Shown here one piece after another: positions 32,586 to 41,680 of a stretch of DNA of 64,000 nucleotides. A model generated the notes under the pieces. The model was not told the origin of the DNA. It made no database searches and saw only the letters and a program-made list of their open reading frames with translations. Source of the DNA: UBA1672 sp964351365. GTDB taxonomy: Bacteria > Pseudomonadota > Alphaproteobacteria > Micavibrionales > Micavibrionaceae. Within the stretch, counting starts at the first letter, position 1. Each line of letters opens with the position of its first letter. A program made the translations under genes and the position numbers. The stretch covers positions 1 to 64,000 of the forward strand of contig CAYGNP010000004.1 of the NCBI GenBank assembly GCA_964351365.1, given 5' to 3'.

Positions 32586-35571
32586 GAAAAATTTTTACTT
32601 TTTCATATGTCTCTGTTTCCCCATTTTGCTCTCTGCCTCTGTTTTTGCACAGGACGCTGAGCCCTTGCCTGTGCCCGTACGCATAAGCGATAACGGCGAG
32701 TACACGCGCATTGTTTTCGGCTGGAATACCCCTGCCAATTATACGCTTGAGCGCACTGAAGGGGACATCAAAATAAAATTCAAGCAAAACGCAACCCTCA
32801 ATACCAATGATATAAATGCTGCAGCAGGAAAAAATATTGCGCAGCTCAAACTGCTCTCAACTGCCCCGCTGGAAGTGAGTTTCAACATCCCCGCAAGCAG
32901 TAAACTCCGCGATTTTAATATTGGTAAACGTGTTGTCATCGACGTTTATAATCCGGATAATCCAAAAGACGCTCTGGCTCAAAGCGCGCCGGCCCCCGCT
33001 AAAGCTGAGCCGGAAAAACCGGCAGAGGTGCAAAAGTCAGAAACGCCGCCCGCGGTGCCGCCCGCAATTGTTCTGGTCCCAGAAAACCTTCCCGACCCAA
33101 ACAAAGAAAAAAGCTGGGCACAGCAGCAAAGTGAAGAACAGGAAAAACTAAAAGCCGAAGAAGCCGAAAAAAAAGAAAATCTTAAGCGCGCCGTAAAACA
33201 GGATAATCACGTTATCTCACTAAACACGACAAGCGTATTTGGCATGGCCGTTTTTGAACAATTCAATGATTTATGGCTTGTTATAGATGACACCGCATCG
33301 CTTGCATTACCTAGCCTTTCAAGCCCCACCCCAGAGCGTTTTGGAGATGTGCAAATGGTGCAATCACCAGAGTCAAAAATCTACAAAATACAGCTGCCAA
33401 GTGATGAAAAACTCTTTGTCCAAGGCAAGGGGGGCGGCCTGTCATGGGAAATTATCATGGGTGATAAGGTTAAGGAGCAAGAACCCGCACCACCAATAAT
33501 AAACGCAGATGGAACAATCACAGTTCCGGTTCAGGAAATATCAAAAATCCTAAGCATCATAAATCCATCGACTGGTCAGAATTTATTCATCGTAACATCA
33601 CAGGCAGCACGCTATTTTGGCGCGCATGCACAATCATTTGCAGAATTTGATCTCCTGCGCTCGCCCATAGGCCTTGCGATTTATGCAAAAGTTGACGATC
33701 TTCAGGTCAAGCGCTCTCAGCGCGGCATAGAAATTACCCGTGCAGACGGTCTGTCTTTAGCCCCTCAAAAAGAAATTGATGCCGCAAATATTTTCAAGGC
33801 ACAAACGAAGGACGAAGAAAGCAAAAGGAAAACAAATCCTGAAAAACAAACCAACAATTTATATAAATTCAGCGATTGGAAATTAGGGGAGGCAGGCAGC
33901 CTGATTAAAAATGAAACCTTAATTCTCTCTTCACTAAATGAAAAATCAGAAAGCAGACGTATCGAAAGCCTAATAACACTTGGCAAAATGATGCTCTCTC
34001 ATGGTTTGGCATCCGAAAGCTTGGGATATTTAAGTTTTGCACAGGACGACTTACCCGAGTTAAGCAAAAGCGCTGAATTCAAGGCAATACGTGGCGCTGC
34101 AAATGCTTTGGCCTGGCATAGTGATGAAGCGCTCGTTGATCTCCTCGATCCGGCTCTTCAGAATGAAGATGAAGTAAAATTTTTTACCGCATACGTACTT
34201 GCGGATCTTGGCGACTGGCAGCAAGCCGCGCAAGTTCTACCCGCAGAGTACCGTGCGCTCTATGATTACCCGCCATATATTGCTCACCGTCTGGCGTTAG
34301 CCCTGGCTGAAATCAATCTTCGCGCTGGACAAATAAAACCTGCAGAAGAGCTCCTCGCCCTGGTCGATCATGACGAAAACGAAGTGAGTCCGCCGAACAA
34401 GGCTGCGCTCGAATATCTGCGCGGTGAAGCCGCTCGCCAGAAAGGAGACCTCGATCTCACGCGTGAGCTATGGGACAAACTCGCTAAAGGCGACGACGAA
34501 CTCTATAAAGTTAAGGCAACTCTTGCGCTAACAATTCTTGAGGGTAACGAGAAAAGAATTGATAACAAAGAAACGATAGACCGCCTTGAGAGCATTCGTT
34601 ATTCCTGGCGCGGTGATGAGCTGGAGGCGCAAGTCAAATACTGGTTGGGAAATGCATATGTCAAAGACAAGAATTTTCTGGTCGGCCTATCCATTATGCG
34701 TGACGCTATCGATATCGCTGGGGAAGCCTTGCTCGCCGAGCGCATCACAACCGATATGACCAGAACTTATCTTGATCTCTACACTGGCCCGGATTTGAAA
34801 AACATCTCTGCACTGAATGCAATGGCGATTTATGACCAATTCCGAGAGCTAACGCCCATAGGTGATCAGGGCAATAAACTGGAACAAAATTTAGCCGAGC
34901 ATCTTGCGCGCGCCAATCTCCTATCACACGCTACAAAATTACTGCGCCATCAGGTCGACCATAAGTTAAAAGGTGAGGAGAAAGTCAAGATAGCTCTGCG
35001 GCTTGCAGCCTTGGAGCTGATTGATAAAAACCCGCAAAAAGCCGTAAACGCCATCGGCAAAGCCAAAGACGCCCTCGAAACCCTCTCCGATACGCCGCAA
35101 AAAGCCAAGCATGAGCAGGACCTCGAATTGCTGCGCATCATGGCCTATAAGGAAAATAAGGAATATGATAAAGCCCTGTCTTTGTTGGAAGGCCTCGAGC
35201 CAAGCCAAAAAGTCAATAGCCTGAAGGCAGACATTGCATGGAAAGCCAAATACTGGAAACAATCAGCCGAAGCACTGAACGCTGTCATCATTGATGAAAA
35301 TATTGCCCCTGATGCAAAGCTCACCGACAAACAGGCCGCTCTTATTTTAAACCGCGCAATCGCGCTCAGCCTGAATGATGAGCTCGTATCGCTCGCCAAT
35401 ATGCGAGCAAAATATCTGGAGCAAATGAAAACGACGAACAAAGCCGAGCAATTCAACACAATCACCCGACCGCGGCGCGGCGGCGCTCTGGCCGATCGTG
35501 AAACCATTCTCTCCGCCGTCGAGGAAGTTGAATTATTTAAAGAATTTCTGGACAGCTACCGCCAAAATTAA
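32584..35571 (+). CDS. Large secreted tetratricopeptide-repeat protein of the flagellar locus
   Basis: 995 aa. Signal peptide (1-22, ending SVFA). An N-terminal domain (about 25-125) has AMIN-like features (IVFGWNTPANYTLERTEGDI), followed by a Pro/Lys/Glu-rich linker (about 125-205). A long helical region of tetratricopeptide-like repeats (about 430-960) includes LGKMMLSHGLASESLGYLSF and KALSLLEGLE. Similar TPR proteins accompany motB in other alphaproteobacterial flagellar clusters, perhaps as periplasmic scaffolds for the motor; that role is inferred. It ends head-to-head with the fliP stop with no gap. Confidence 0.75.
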   Translation: MKNFYFFICLCFPILLSASVFAQDAEPLPVPVRISDNGEYTRIVFGWNTPANYTLERTEGDIKIKFKQNATLNTNDINAAAGKNIAQLKLLSTAPLEVSFNIPASSKLRDFNIGKRVVIDVYNPDNPKDALAQSAPAPAKAEPEKPAEVQKSETPPAVPPAIVLVPENLPDPNKEKSWAQQQSEEQEKLKAEEAEKKENLKRAVKQDNHVISLNTTSVFGMAVFEQFNDLWLVIDDTASLALPSLSSPTPERFGDVQMVQSPESKIYKIQLPSDEKLFVQGKGGGLSWEIIMGDKVKEQEPAPPIINADGTITVPVQEISKILSIINPSTGQNLFIVTSQAARYFGAHAQSFAEFDLLRSPIGLAIYAKVDDLQVKRSQRGIEITRADGLSLAPQKEIDAANIFKAQTKDEESKRKTNPEKQTNNLYKFSDWKLGEAGSLIKNETLILSSLNEKSESRRIESLITLGKMMLSHGLASESLGYLSFAQDDLPELSKSAEFKAIRGAANALAWHSDEALVDLLDPALQNEDEVKFFTAYVLADLGDWQQAAQVLPAEYRALYDYPPYIAHRLALALAEINLRAGQIKPAEELLALVDHDENEVSPPNKAALEYLRGEAARQKGDLDLTRELWDKLAKGDDELYKVKATLALTILEGNEKRIDNKETIDRLESIRYSWRGDELEAQVKYWLGNAYVKDKNFLVGLSIMRDAIDIAGEALLAERITTDMTRTYLDLYTGPDLKNISALNAMAIYDQFRELTPIGDQGNKLEQNLAEHLARANLLSHATKLLRHQVDHKLKGEEKVKIALRLAALELIDKNPQKAVNAIGKAKDALETLSDTPQKAKHEQDLELLRIMAYKENKEYDKALSLLEGLEPSQKVNSLKADIAWKAKYWKQSAEALNAVIIDENIAPDAKLTDKQAALILNRAIALSLNDELVSLANMRAKYLEQMKTTNKAEQFNTITRPRRGGALADRETILSAVEEVELFKEFLDSYRQN

Positions 35572-36324
35572 TTATCCGCCGCCGCCCACCGCGGTAAAGC
35601 TCTGAATAAGCGTTCCTGAAATCAGGTACCACCCATCCACCAGCACAAAAAAGATAATCTTAAACGGCAGAGAAACCGTCACAGGCGGTAGCATCATCAT
35701 ACCCATCGACATCAAAATCGAGGCCACAACAAGATCAATAATCAAAAACGGCAGAAATAGCATGAACCCGATTTCAAAAGCCCGCCGCAGCTCAGAAATC
35801 ATAAAAGATGGAATAACAATGTGAATAGGGATATCAGAGGCTTCTTCATACGGTCCGGTTTTGCTTAGATCAACAAAAAGGGTCAAATCCGCCTCACGCA
35901 CCTGACTAAGCATGAATTGCTTGAACGGCTCTGTCGTGCGCTCAAACGCCTCAACCTCTGTAATCTCTTCGGCAATCAGCGGCACAACGCCTTCTTGATA
36001 AGCCGCCTGCAGGGTAGGGGCCATAATAAAAAACGTCAGAAACATCGCCAAAGAAATCATCACCGTATTCGGCGGAGTTTGCTGAATGCCGATCGCTGTG
36101 CGCAGGAACGAGAGCACAACAACAATCCGCGTAAAAGAGGTCATCATAATGAGGATAGACGGCGCAAGAGAAAGAACCGTAAGCAGGGCAACAAGCTGAA
36201 TCACACGTCCCGTGACACTTGCATTGGCATCAGACCCTAAATCAATAGAAACATTCTGCGCAAAAACAGGCTCCGCCCAAACGCAAAGCACCGCAAGAAT
36301 CAAAAGGCAAAATCGTAACAGCAT
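35572..36324 (-). CDS. fliP: Flagellar export gate protein FliP
   Basis: 250 aa. Signal peptide (1-22) and about four membrane segments. FliP signatures are SLAPSILIMMTSFTRIVVVL, IGIQQTPPNTVMISLAMFLT, and LLPFLIIDLVVASILMSMGM-like near the end. With FliQ and FliR it forms the export channel. fliQ and fliR lie 4 kb away on the other strand. Confidence 0.97.
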   Translation of the reverse strand: MLLRFCLLILAVLCVWAEPVFAQNVSIDLGSDANASVTGRVIQLVALLTVLSLAPSILIMMTSFTRIVVVLSFLRTAIGIQQTPPNTVMISLAMFLTFFIMAPTLQAAYQEGVVPLIAEEITEVEAFERTTEPFKQFMLSQVREADLTLFVDLSKTGPYEEASDIPIHIVIPSFMISELRRAFEIGFMLFLPFLIIDLVVASILMSMGMMMLPPVTVSLPFKIIFFVLVDGWYLISGTLIQSFTAVGGGG

Positions 36325-36355
36325 GTTAAAACTCTAACGCCAATGCCCAAAAAAC

Positions 36356-36670
36356 TTAACTCTTGAGGCTTCCTTCCGCCAAAGTGTCCACAGAACTTAT
36401 ATTACGATCAATCACGCATTCCCCCGTCGCACTAAGGATAACAAGATGCTCCCGCGCATCACACTTGATAATCACCAGCCGCCGCCGCGCATCCAGCGGG
36501 ATAGATTCAACGATCTTAAGACGCTTCTGCTCTCCGCTCTGCAGCGTTGTTTGTGGCGCAAGTCCCAGTTTCTTGAGTAAAAACACAAGCCCGCCCATCA
36601 GCAACAGCACAACACCAAGCGCGAGCAGAACTTTCAAAATTTGCGGCAATTCAGGGGATACAACGTCCAT
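36356..36670 (-). CDS. fliO: Flagellar protein FliO
   Basis: 104 aa. One N-terminal membrane helix (about 11-30, VLLALGVVLLLMGGLVFLLK) followed by a small cytoplasmic domain with RLKIVESIPLDARRRLVIIK, the FliO signature. It assists FliP assembly. It starts 2 nt after the fhlB-like gene and precedes fliP. Confidence 0.85.
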   Translation of the reverse strand: MDVVSPELPQILKVLLALGVVLLLMGGLVFLLKKLGLAPQTTLQSGEQKRLKIVESIPLDARRRLVIIKCDAREHLVILSATGECVIDRNISSVDTLAEGSLKS

Positions 36671-36672
36671 AT

Positions 36673-37005
36673 TTATTCACTATCATCCTTTTGAAGCGCA
36701 TCAAAAGGGTTTTTCTGCCCGTTTGCCCGGTATACATAGGATAAAATCTCCCCAACGGCCATAAACGCCTCGCTGGGGATAGGGCTATCGATATCAATTG
36801 AGGCCAAAAGCTCTGCCAAATCAGCGTCTTCACGCACTTTAATATCATGTTCAAACGCAAGCTCCAAGATCCGCTCCGCCAGCGCCCCGCGGCCGGCCGC
36901 CGCAATACGGGGCACTTTTTGCCCACCTTCAGAGCCTTCAAGCGCCACAGCGGTCTTTTTCCGCGGAATTTTGTGAATATTGGGGGTAAAATCATCCTCA
37001 TTCAT
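36673..37005 (-). CDS. FlhB C-terminal-domain-like protein (FhlB type)
   Basis: 110 aa from the ATG at 37005, which has AGGAAG upstream. Residues about 45-100 (GALAERILELAFEHDIKVRE, then DSPIPSEAFMAVGEILSYVYR) align with the C-terminal half of the FlhB encoded at 40596 (ELALRIREVAKEHDIILYEN, then PTEHFKAVAEIISYVFK). No membrane part and no NPTH cleavage motif are present. Such soluble FlhB fragments occur in several phyla and can partly stand in for the FlhB C-terminal domain. Confidence 0.85.
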   Translation of the reverse strand: MNEDDFTPNIHKIPRKKTAVALEGSEGGQKVPRIAAAGRGALAERILELAFEHDIKVREDADLAELLASIDIDSPIPSEAFMAVGEILSYVYRANGQKNPFDALQKDDSE

Positions 37006-37022
37006 TGGCACGCTTCCTGCAT
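37005..37022 (+). promoter_or_regulatory. Sigma-54 (-24/-12) promoter of flgB-flgC-fliE
   Basis: TTGGCACGCTTCCTGCAT matches TTGGCACG-N4-TTGCAT with one mismatch; GG and GC are 10 nt apart. The inferred start lies about 31 nt before flgB. It overlaps the start codon of the divergent FhlB-like gene. Confidence 0.75.
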
Positions 37023-37062
37023 TTATCAACTCAAGAAACAGAGTATACATGGGTTTTTGATT

Positions 37063-37491
37063 ATGACGATACAAGATATAGGACTTTTTCAGGCCATTGG
37101 CGCAAAAATGGATTACCTCAACCAGCGCCAGAGCATTATCGCGCAAAATGTGGCAAACTCTGACACACCCGGTTACCGCCCGCAGGATTTGGTCGATGTA
37201 AATTTCGCTGACATGCTGCGTGAGCAAACGCAATCAAGCAACGGCGTACCCGCTGTGCGCCAGGTATCTATCGCCGCCACAGATAATGGCCATATCGGCG
37301 GCGTAAATGAAAGCGCAAATGTCCGCTCCGCAAAATCTAGAGAGCCCTATGAAGTCGCCCCGGCCGGAAACGCTGTCATCATGGAAGAGCAGCTTATCAA
37401 GGCCGGACAAAACGCAATGGATTATAATTTGATGCTCAGCGTCCTTCAAAAAGAAGTCGGAATGATCCGCACAGCACTGGGCAATAGATAA
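37063..37491 (+). CDS. flgB: Proximal rod protein FlgB
   Basis: 142 aa from the ATG at 37063. Rod signature KMDYLNQRQSIIAQNVANSD followed by TPGYR (about 15-40), and C-terminal NAMDYNLMLSVLQKEVGMIR. It starts the rod on FliE. First gene of flgB-flgC-fliE. An upstream in-frame extension overlapping the FhlB-like gene is not needed. Confidence 0.95.
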   Translation: MTIQDIGLFQAIGAKMDYLNQRQSIIAQNVANSDTPGYRPQDLVDVNFADMLREQTQSSNGVPAVRQVSIAATDNGHIGGVNESANVRSAKSREPYEVAPAGNAVIMEEQLIKAGQNAMDYNLMLSVLQKEVGMIRTALGNR

Positions 37492-37505
37492 AAAGGAGAC
37501 ATAAA

Positions 37506-37925
37506 ATGCAAGGTGACATGGTCGATGCAATGATGATTTCTGCAAACGGCATGCGCGCGCAAGGCACGCGTATCCGGGTTATAACCGAAAATGTCGCAAA
37601 CGCTGATACAACCGGCCTCACCCCGGGCGCCGATCCCTATGCCCGCCAAACCATAAGCTTCAAGAACGAGCTCGACCGCAAGCTTGACCTGCGCCTCGTG
37701 AAGGTTGATGACATTGATATCGATAGAAACTCACCCTTTAACCTGAAATATGATCCCAGCCACCCCGCCGCAAACGCAGAAGGATACGTAAAAACTCCAA
37801 ACGTAAACACTATGCTGGAAATGATGGACATCCGCGAAGCGCAGCGTTCCTACGAGGCCAATCTTGGCCTGATCGAGCAAACACGCGCCATGATTTCCCG
37901 TACCATCGATTTGCTAAGAGCGTAA
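37506..37925 (+). CDS. flgC: Proximal rod protein FlgC
   Basis: 139 aa. N-terminal SANGMRAQGTRIRVITENVA then NADTT, and C-terminal YVKTPNVNTMLEMMDIREAQ then RSYEANL, the FlgC signature. AAAAGGAG precedes the ATG. It lies 14 nt after flgB. Confidence 0.96.
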   Translation: MQGDMVDAMMISANGMRAQGTRIRVITENVANADTTGLTPGADPYARQTISFKNELDRKLDLRLVKVDDIDIDRNSPFNLKYDPSHPAANAEGYVKTPNVNTMLEMMDIREAQRSYEANLGLIEQTRAMISRTIDLLRA

Positions 37926-37964
37926 AGGCAGGGTAGACTTAATGCGTAAAAAAGGAATCAAGCA

Positions 37965-38297
37965 ATGGGACTAAACGGAATATCCTCAAACGCCGCCGCC
38001 AGTGCCTATCAGAACACGCAGGGCATCAAAGGCATAGGCAGCCAGGTCATAAGCGCGCCCAAGACCGAAGGCACCGAAGGGGCATCTTTCGCGGATCTCC
38101 TGAAAAACAATATTCAGGGCGCGGTTGATACCATGCGCGGAGGCGAGCAAATGGCCGCCAAAGCCGTCACCGGGGAGGCCGATCTGACCGATGTTGTTCA
38201 ATCGATCACCGCCGCCGAGCTGACGCTGCAAACTGTTGTCTCCGTGCGCGACCGCATGATTTCCGCCTATCAGGAAATCCTCAGAATGCCGATTTAA
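37965..38297 (+). CDS. fliE: Hook-basal body protein FliE
   Basis: 110 aa. The C-terminal part, EADLTDVVQSITAAELTLQT followed by VRDRMISAYQEILRMPI, is the FliE signature. FliE joins the MS ring to the rod. Usually followed by fliQ, but here an unrelated gene intervenes. Confidence 0.95.
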   Translation: MGLNGISSNAAASAYQNTQGIKGIGSQVISAPKTEGTEGASFADLLKNNIQGAVDTMRGGEQMAAKAVTGEADLTDVVQSITAAELTLQTVVSVRDRMISAYQEILRMPI

Positions 38298-38336
38298 ATC
38301 TTTGACAGATAATAGCGCCACGTTTATATTAATTAT

Positions 38337-39461
38337 ATGACAAATGGTGGGCTGCGGGCTGATTTAATCGCTGAAATTGAAAAACTGGAAGAGGGCTTTA
38401 GTGCCCCCTCTGCCGAGCAATGCGAACGCTTTGGCCTTCAACCCGGCGTACCGCTTACGGTGATGTTCGGCCCCGATGTGGAAACGGTCCTTGTCGATAA
38501 AGATGGGATAAATTTTTGTAGGGCAAATCCTGATTTTGAAAAAGGGGAAATTTTAGAATTTGTAGATGATGATCTTAAGAAAAATGGGGCTATAGATAGA
38601 AACTCTTCTTTTGATAATGATAATTTCCTAGAGATCAGACTAAAGCCTGAAGAGGCATTAAAATTATGTGATAACTATGAACATGCGGTAAATACTATGG
38701 ACACTGTGGCGATTATGCTTGGATTATCGGCCCATGGAATTAGCGCCCATTGGCACATGAGTGTTGCACAGAAATCATTAGATTGTTTCCGTTCATCAAA
38801 GTTACCTGAATCATATCCTAGCCCCTTATTCAAAAACCTCGTAGCGCAGATTCTCAACTTTCAAGAACGCTTTCCTGCTTTTTTTATAAGACCTTTTCGT
38901 GCAGAGCAAAAATATAAAACTGGGAATTATTCTGGGCCTGCGTGTTTCGCTTACAATAATGAAGATGCTAGAGCATCGATAAGGCTAAAGCATATTGATA
39001 GTCCGCTTTGTACCGTTGAGCCTAGGATTAGTCCCGACGACCCGTACCATGCTGCATATTTACATATGTTAGCATTAAAAGCAGCGCTTGATCCGAATGA
39101 ACAACAACTAACAGACTCAGCAAGATTTTATTTGAACTATAATCAGCAGGAATGGTTCGATAGTTCCCTCGAAACAGAAACAAGAATTAATTCCTTCCAA
39201 GTAATGCCCATCCGCCGCGGTGCGGGAGGCTATCTGGAGATGCTGGAACAAACCGCACAAAGCCTTGAGGAATTCCCGGGTATATTCCCACCTCACATTG
39301 CCCGCGGTATGATGATGGCCTCTATTGACGGCTATAGGCGTTATTTCGATGAAAACCCTAAAGCCAAACCAAATGAAATCACCAATCTCTGGGGAAGATT
39401 AAATGCACTTGAGGAAAAGTTTTCAACAGCCGTGCCTGCCGAAACTTACGAAATCGCTTAA
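38337..39461 (+). CDS. Unknown mosaic gene between fliE and fliQ
   Basis: 374 aa; no family recognised. No signal peptide or membrane segment. Notable residues include MLGLSAHGISAHWHMSVAQ (His-rich), several Cys, and an aromatic-rich region around ILNFQERFPAFFIRPFRAEQ. The C-terminal 60 residues (AQSLEEFPGIFPPHIARGMM) look helical. The DNA is mosaic. 38337-38500 and 39200-39461 match the GC and codon style of the neighbours, while roughly 38510-39200 is clearly AT-richer with many AGA, ATA and TTA codons. It splits the fliE-fliQ order normally kept intact, so it is probably accessory. Confidence 0.6.
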   Translation: MTNGGLRADLIAEIEKLEEGFSAPSAEQCERFGLQPGVPLTVMFGPDVETVLVDKDGINFCRANPDFEKGEILEFVDDDLKKNGAIDRNSSFDNDNFLEIRLKPEEALKLCDNYEHAVNTMDTVAIMLGLSAHGISAHWHMSVAQKSLDCFRSSKLPESYPSPLFKNLVAQILNFQERFPAFFIRPFRAEQKYKTGNYSGPACFAYNNEDARASIRLKHIDSPLCTVEPRISPDDPYHAAYLHMLALKAALDPNEQQLTDSARFYLNYNQQEWFDSSLETETRINSFQVMPIRRGAGGYLEMLEQTAQSLEEFPGIFPPHIARGMMMASIDGYRRYFDENPKAKPNEITNLWGRLNALEEKFSTAVPAETYEIA

Positions 39462-39530
39462 CTGTGGTTTAATCCACCAAACACCATAATCATGCTTTGA
39501 GCCCATCGGGGCATTTGATACCCTTAGACC

Positions 39531-39794
39531 ATGAACGATACCGAAGTCATTGAAGTTGCGCAGCAGGCGCTCATGATTACAATTCAGGTCAGCCTGCCTG
39601 TCTTGCTCGTTGGATTATTTGTCGGCGTGGCCATTGCCCTCGTGCAGGCTTTAACCCAAATTCAGGAAATTACGCTTGTCTTCGTCCCCAAAATTGTAGC
39701 GATTTTTCTCTCCATGTTTATCTTTTTGCCATGGATGATGAACATTCTTGTCGTCTTCATGCAAAGCCTTGCTGACCGCATGATCGGCGGATAG
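39531..39794 (+). CDS. fliQ: Flagellar export gate protein FliQ
   Basis: 87 aa with two membrane helices (about 16-38 and 52-75). The signature ALVQALTQIQEITLVFVPKI is clear. First of fliQ-fliR-flhB. No promoter is obvious in the 69 nt before it. Confidence 0.96.
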   Translation: MNDTEVIEVAQQALMITIQVSLPVLLVGLFVGVAIALVQALTQIQEITLVFVPKIVAIFLSMFIFLPWMMNILVVFMQSLADRMIGG

Positions 39795-39806
39795 AGGAGG
39801 GCATAT

Positions 39807-40592
39807 ATGCAAAGCCTCCTCGAAGCCTTCCTCACCACGCAGGTTCTGGCCTTTATGCTGACATTTACCCGTGTGGGCTCAGCTTTGATGATTATGCCCG
39901 GACTTGGTGATACCTTCATGCCAGAGCGCATACGTCTGCTCATGGCGCTTGGAATGTCCGTTGTTTTTTACCCCATTGTGCAACCCTACATGCCAAATCC
40001 TGTTCCAGTGGGAACGGCCTTGCTCGCGCTGATAGCCTCAGAGCTTGTTATAGGAATCTTGATCGGCACCGTCGCGCGCACATTCACAACCGCGCTAGAT
40101 ACGGCTGGGATGGTCATTTCAACACAATCCGGTCTGGCAAATGCGCAGGTCTTTAACCCCTCACTCGCATCGCAGGGCTCTATTATCGGCGCGTTTCTCT
40201 CCCTGACAGGCGTCATTTTTATCTTCACAACAAATATGCACCACCTCTTAATCATGGGTATCATGGAAAGTTACGAAACCTTCCCCATGGGCGCAATGCC
40301 CGAAAGCGGTGATATGGCTGACCTTGTCGCCAAAGCCGTAAACGCGGCGTTCCTGATTGGCATAAAAATGGCCATGCCATTTATTGTTATAACGTTACTT
40401 ATGTATCTTGGAATGGGCGTTCTGGCGCGCTTGATGCCACAAATTCAGGTCATTCAGGTTGTGCTGCCATTACAAATATTAGTATCCTTGGTTCTGCTCT
40501 CCATCGTTGCAACGGCATTATTTATGTATTGGATGGGCGAGTTTCAAGGGGCAATGTTGTTTTTCTTCTCTAACGGAACGCAAGGAATCTAG
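39807..40592 (+). CDS. fliR: Flagellar export gate protein FliR
   Basis: 261 aa with about six membrane segments. Family marks are LTFTRVGSALMIMPGLGDTF, MVISTQSGLANAQVFNPSLA and the helix VVLPLQILVSLVLLSIVATA. AGAGGAGG precedes the ATG. It seals the FliPQR channel. Confidence 0.95.
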   Translation: MQSLLEAFLTTQVLAFMLTFTRVGSALMIMPGLGDTFMPERIRLLMALGMSVVFYPIVQPYMPNPVPVGTALLALIASELVIGILIGTVARTFTTALDTAGMVISTQSGLANAQVFNPSLASQGSIIGAFLSLTGVIFIFTTNMHHLLIMGIMESYETFPMGAMPESGDMADLVAKAVNAAFLIGIKMAMPFIVITLLMYLGMGVLARLMPQIQVIQVVLPLQILVSLVLLSIVATALFMYWMGEFQGAMLFFFSNGTQGI

Positions 40593-40595
40593 GTA

Positions 40596-41672
40596 ATGGC
40601 CAGCGATGATTCCACCGATGACTCCCAGAAAACCGAAGACCCCACCCCCAAAAAATTGGAGGAGGCGCGCAAGAAAGGACAAATTGCACTCTCACGCGAG
40701 GTAAATAATTGGGTGATGCTTTTGGCTGGTACGATTCTGATGATGACGCTCGCCGGAAATATGATGACCGATCTCACGGCGCATATGCGAACCTATATCG
40801 AGCAAGCCCATGCCTTACCGCAAGCACCTGGCGGCTTATCCATCATTATGGGCGAGAGCTTCAAGGACGTTCTGCTTATTATGCTGCTTCCGTTCATGCT
40901 GTTACTGATTGCGGCATTCCTCGGCCCATTCCTGCAAATCGGCCCGCTTTATGCCCCCGAAGTCATCAAACCCGACTGGAGCAAAGTGTCAATCACCAAA
41001 GGATTTGCAAGATTATTTTCCATGCGCTCGATTGTGGAGTTTGTTAAAGGGCTGCTCAAAATAAGCATTGTCGGCGCAGTGGCGACGATAATCGTCATGC
41101 CATACCTTGGAAAATTTGAGCATCTCATTGATCTGCCAATAATTGGTGCGATGAACGAGCTTTATATCCTTGTCATGAAAATGATGGTGGGTATCTTGGT
41201 GGTTGTTGCCATCATTGCCGGGCTGGATCTTGTCTATCAGCGCTTTGAATACTTCAAAAAAATGCGCATGAGCAAACAGGAAATCAAGGATGAGTATAAA
41301 CAATCCGAAGGCGACCCGCAGGTCAAAGGGCGCCTGCGCCAGCTTCGTATGGAACGCGCACGCAAGCGCATGATGCAGGCTGTACCACAAGCCGATGTTG
41401 TCATTACCAACCCCACGCACTATTCAATCGCACTTAAATACAACCCGGATGAAAGCCCCGCACCAATAGTGATCGCAAAAGGAATAGACGAGCTCGCCTT
41501 GCGTATCCGTGAAGTTGCAAAAGAGCATGATATCATTCTATACGAAAACAAGCCGCTTGCCCGCGCGCTCTATGATGTCGTGGAGATTGACGATATGATC
41601 CCGACCGAGCACTTCAAAGCGGTCGCAGAAATTATTTCCTACGTGTTTAAACTGAAGGGGCGCCTAAAATAA
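40596..41672 (+). CDS. flhB: Flagellar export switch protein FlhB
   Basis: 358 aa. The polar start, DDSQKTEDPTPKKLEEARKK, is typical. It has four membrane helices (about 30-210) and a cytoplasmic domain with the self-cleavage motif NPTH at about residues 272-275 (VVITNPTHYSIALKYNPDES). Cleavage allows FliK to switch export from hook to filament. Starts 3 nt after fliR. Confidence 0.97.
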   Translation: MASDDSTDDSQKTEDPTPKKLEEARKKGQIALSREVNNWVMLLAGTILMMTLAGNMMTDLTAHMRTYIEQAHALPQAPGGLSIIMGESFKDVLLIMLLPFMLLLIAAFLGPFLQIGPLYAPEVIKPDWSKVSITKGFARLFSMRSIVEFVKGLLKISIVGAVATIIVMPYLGKFEHLIDLPIIGAMNELYILVMKMMVGILVVVAIIAGLDLVYQRFEYFKKMRMSKQEIKDEYKQSEGDPQVKGRLRQLRMERARKRMMQAVPQADVVITNPTHYSIALKYNPDESPAPIVIAKGIDELALRIREVAKEHDIILYENKPLARALYDVVEIDDMIPTEHFKAVAEIISYVFKLKGRLK

Positions 41673-41680
41673 CGTTAGAG

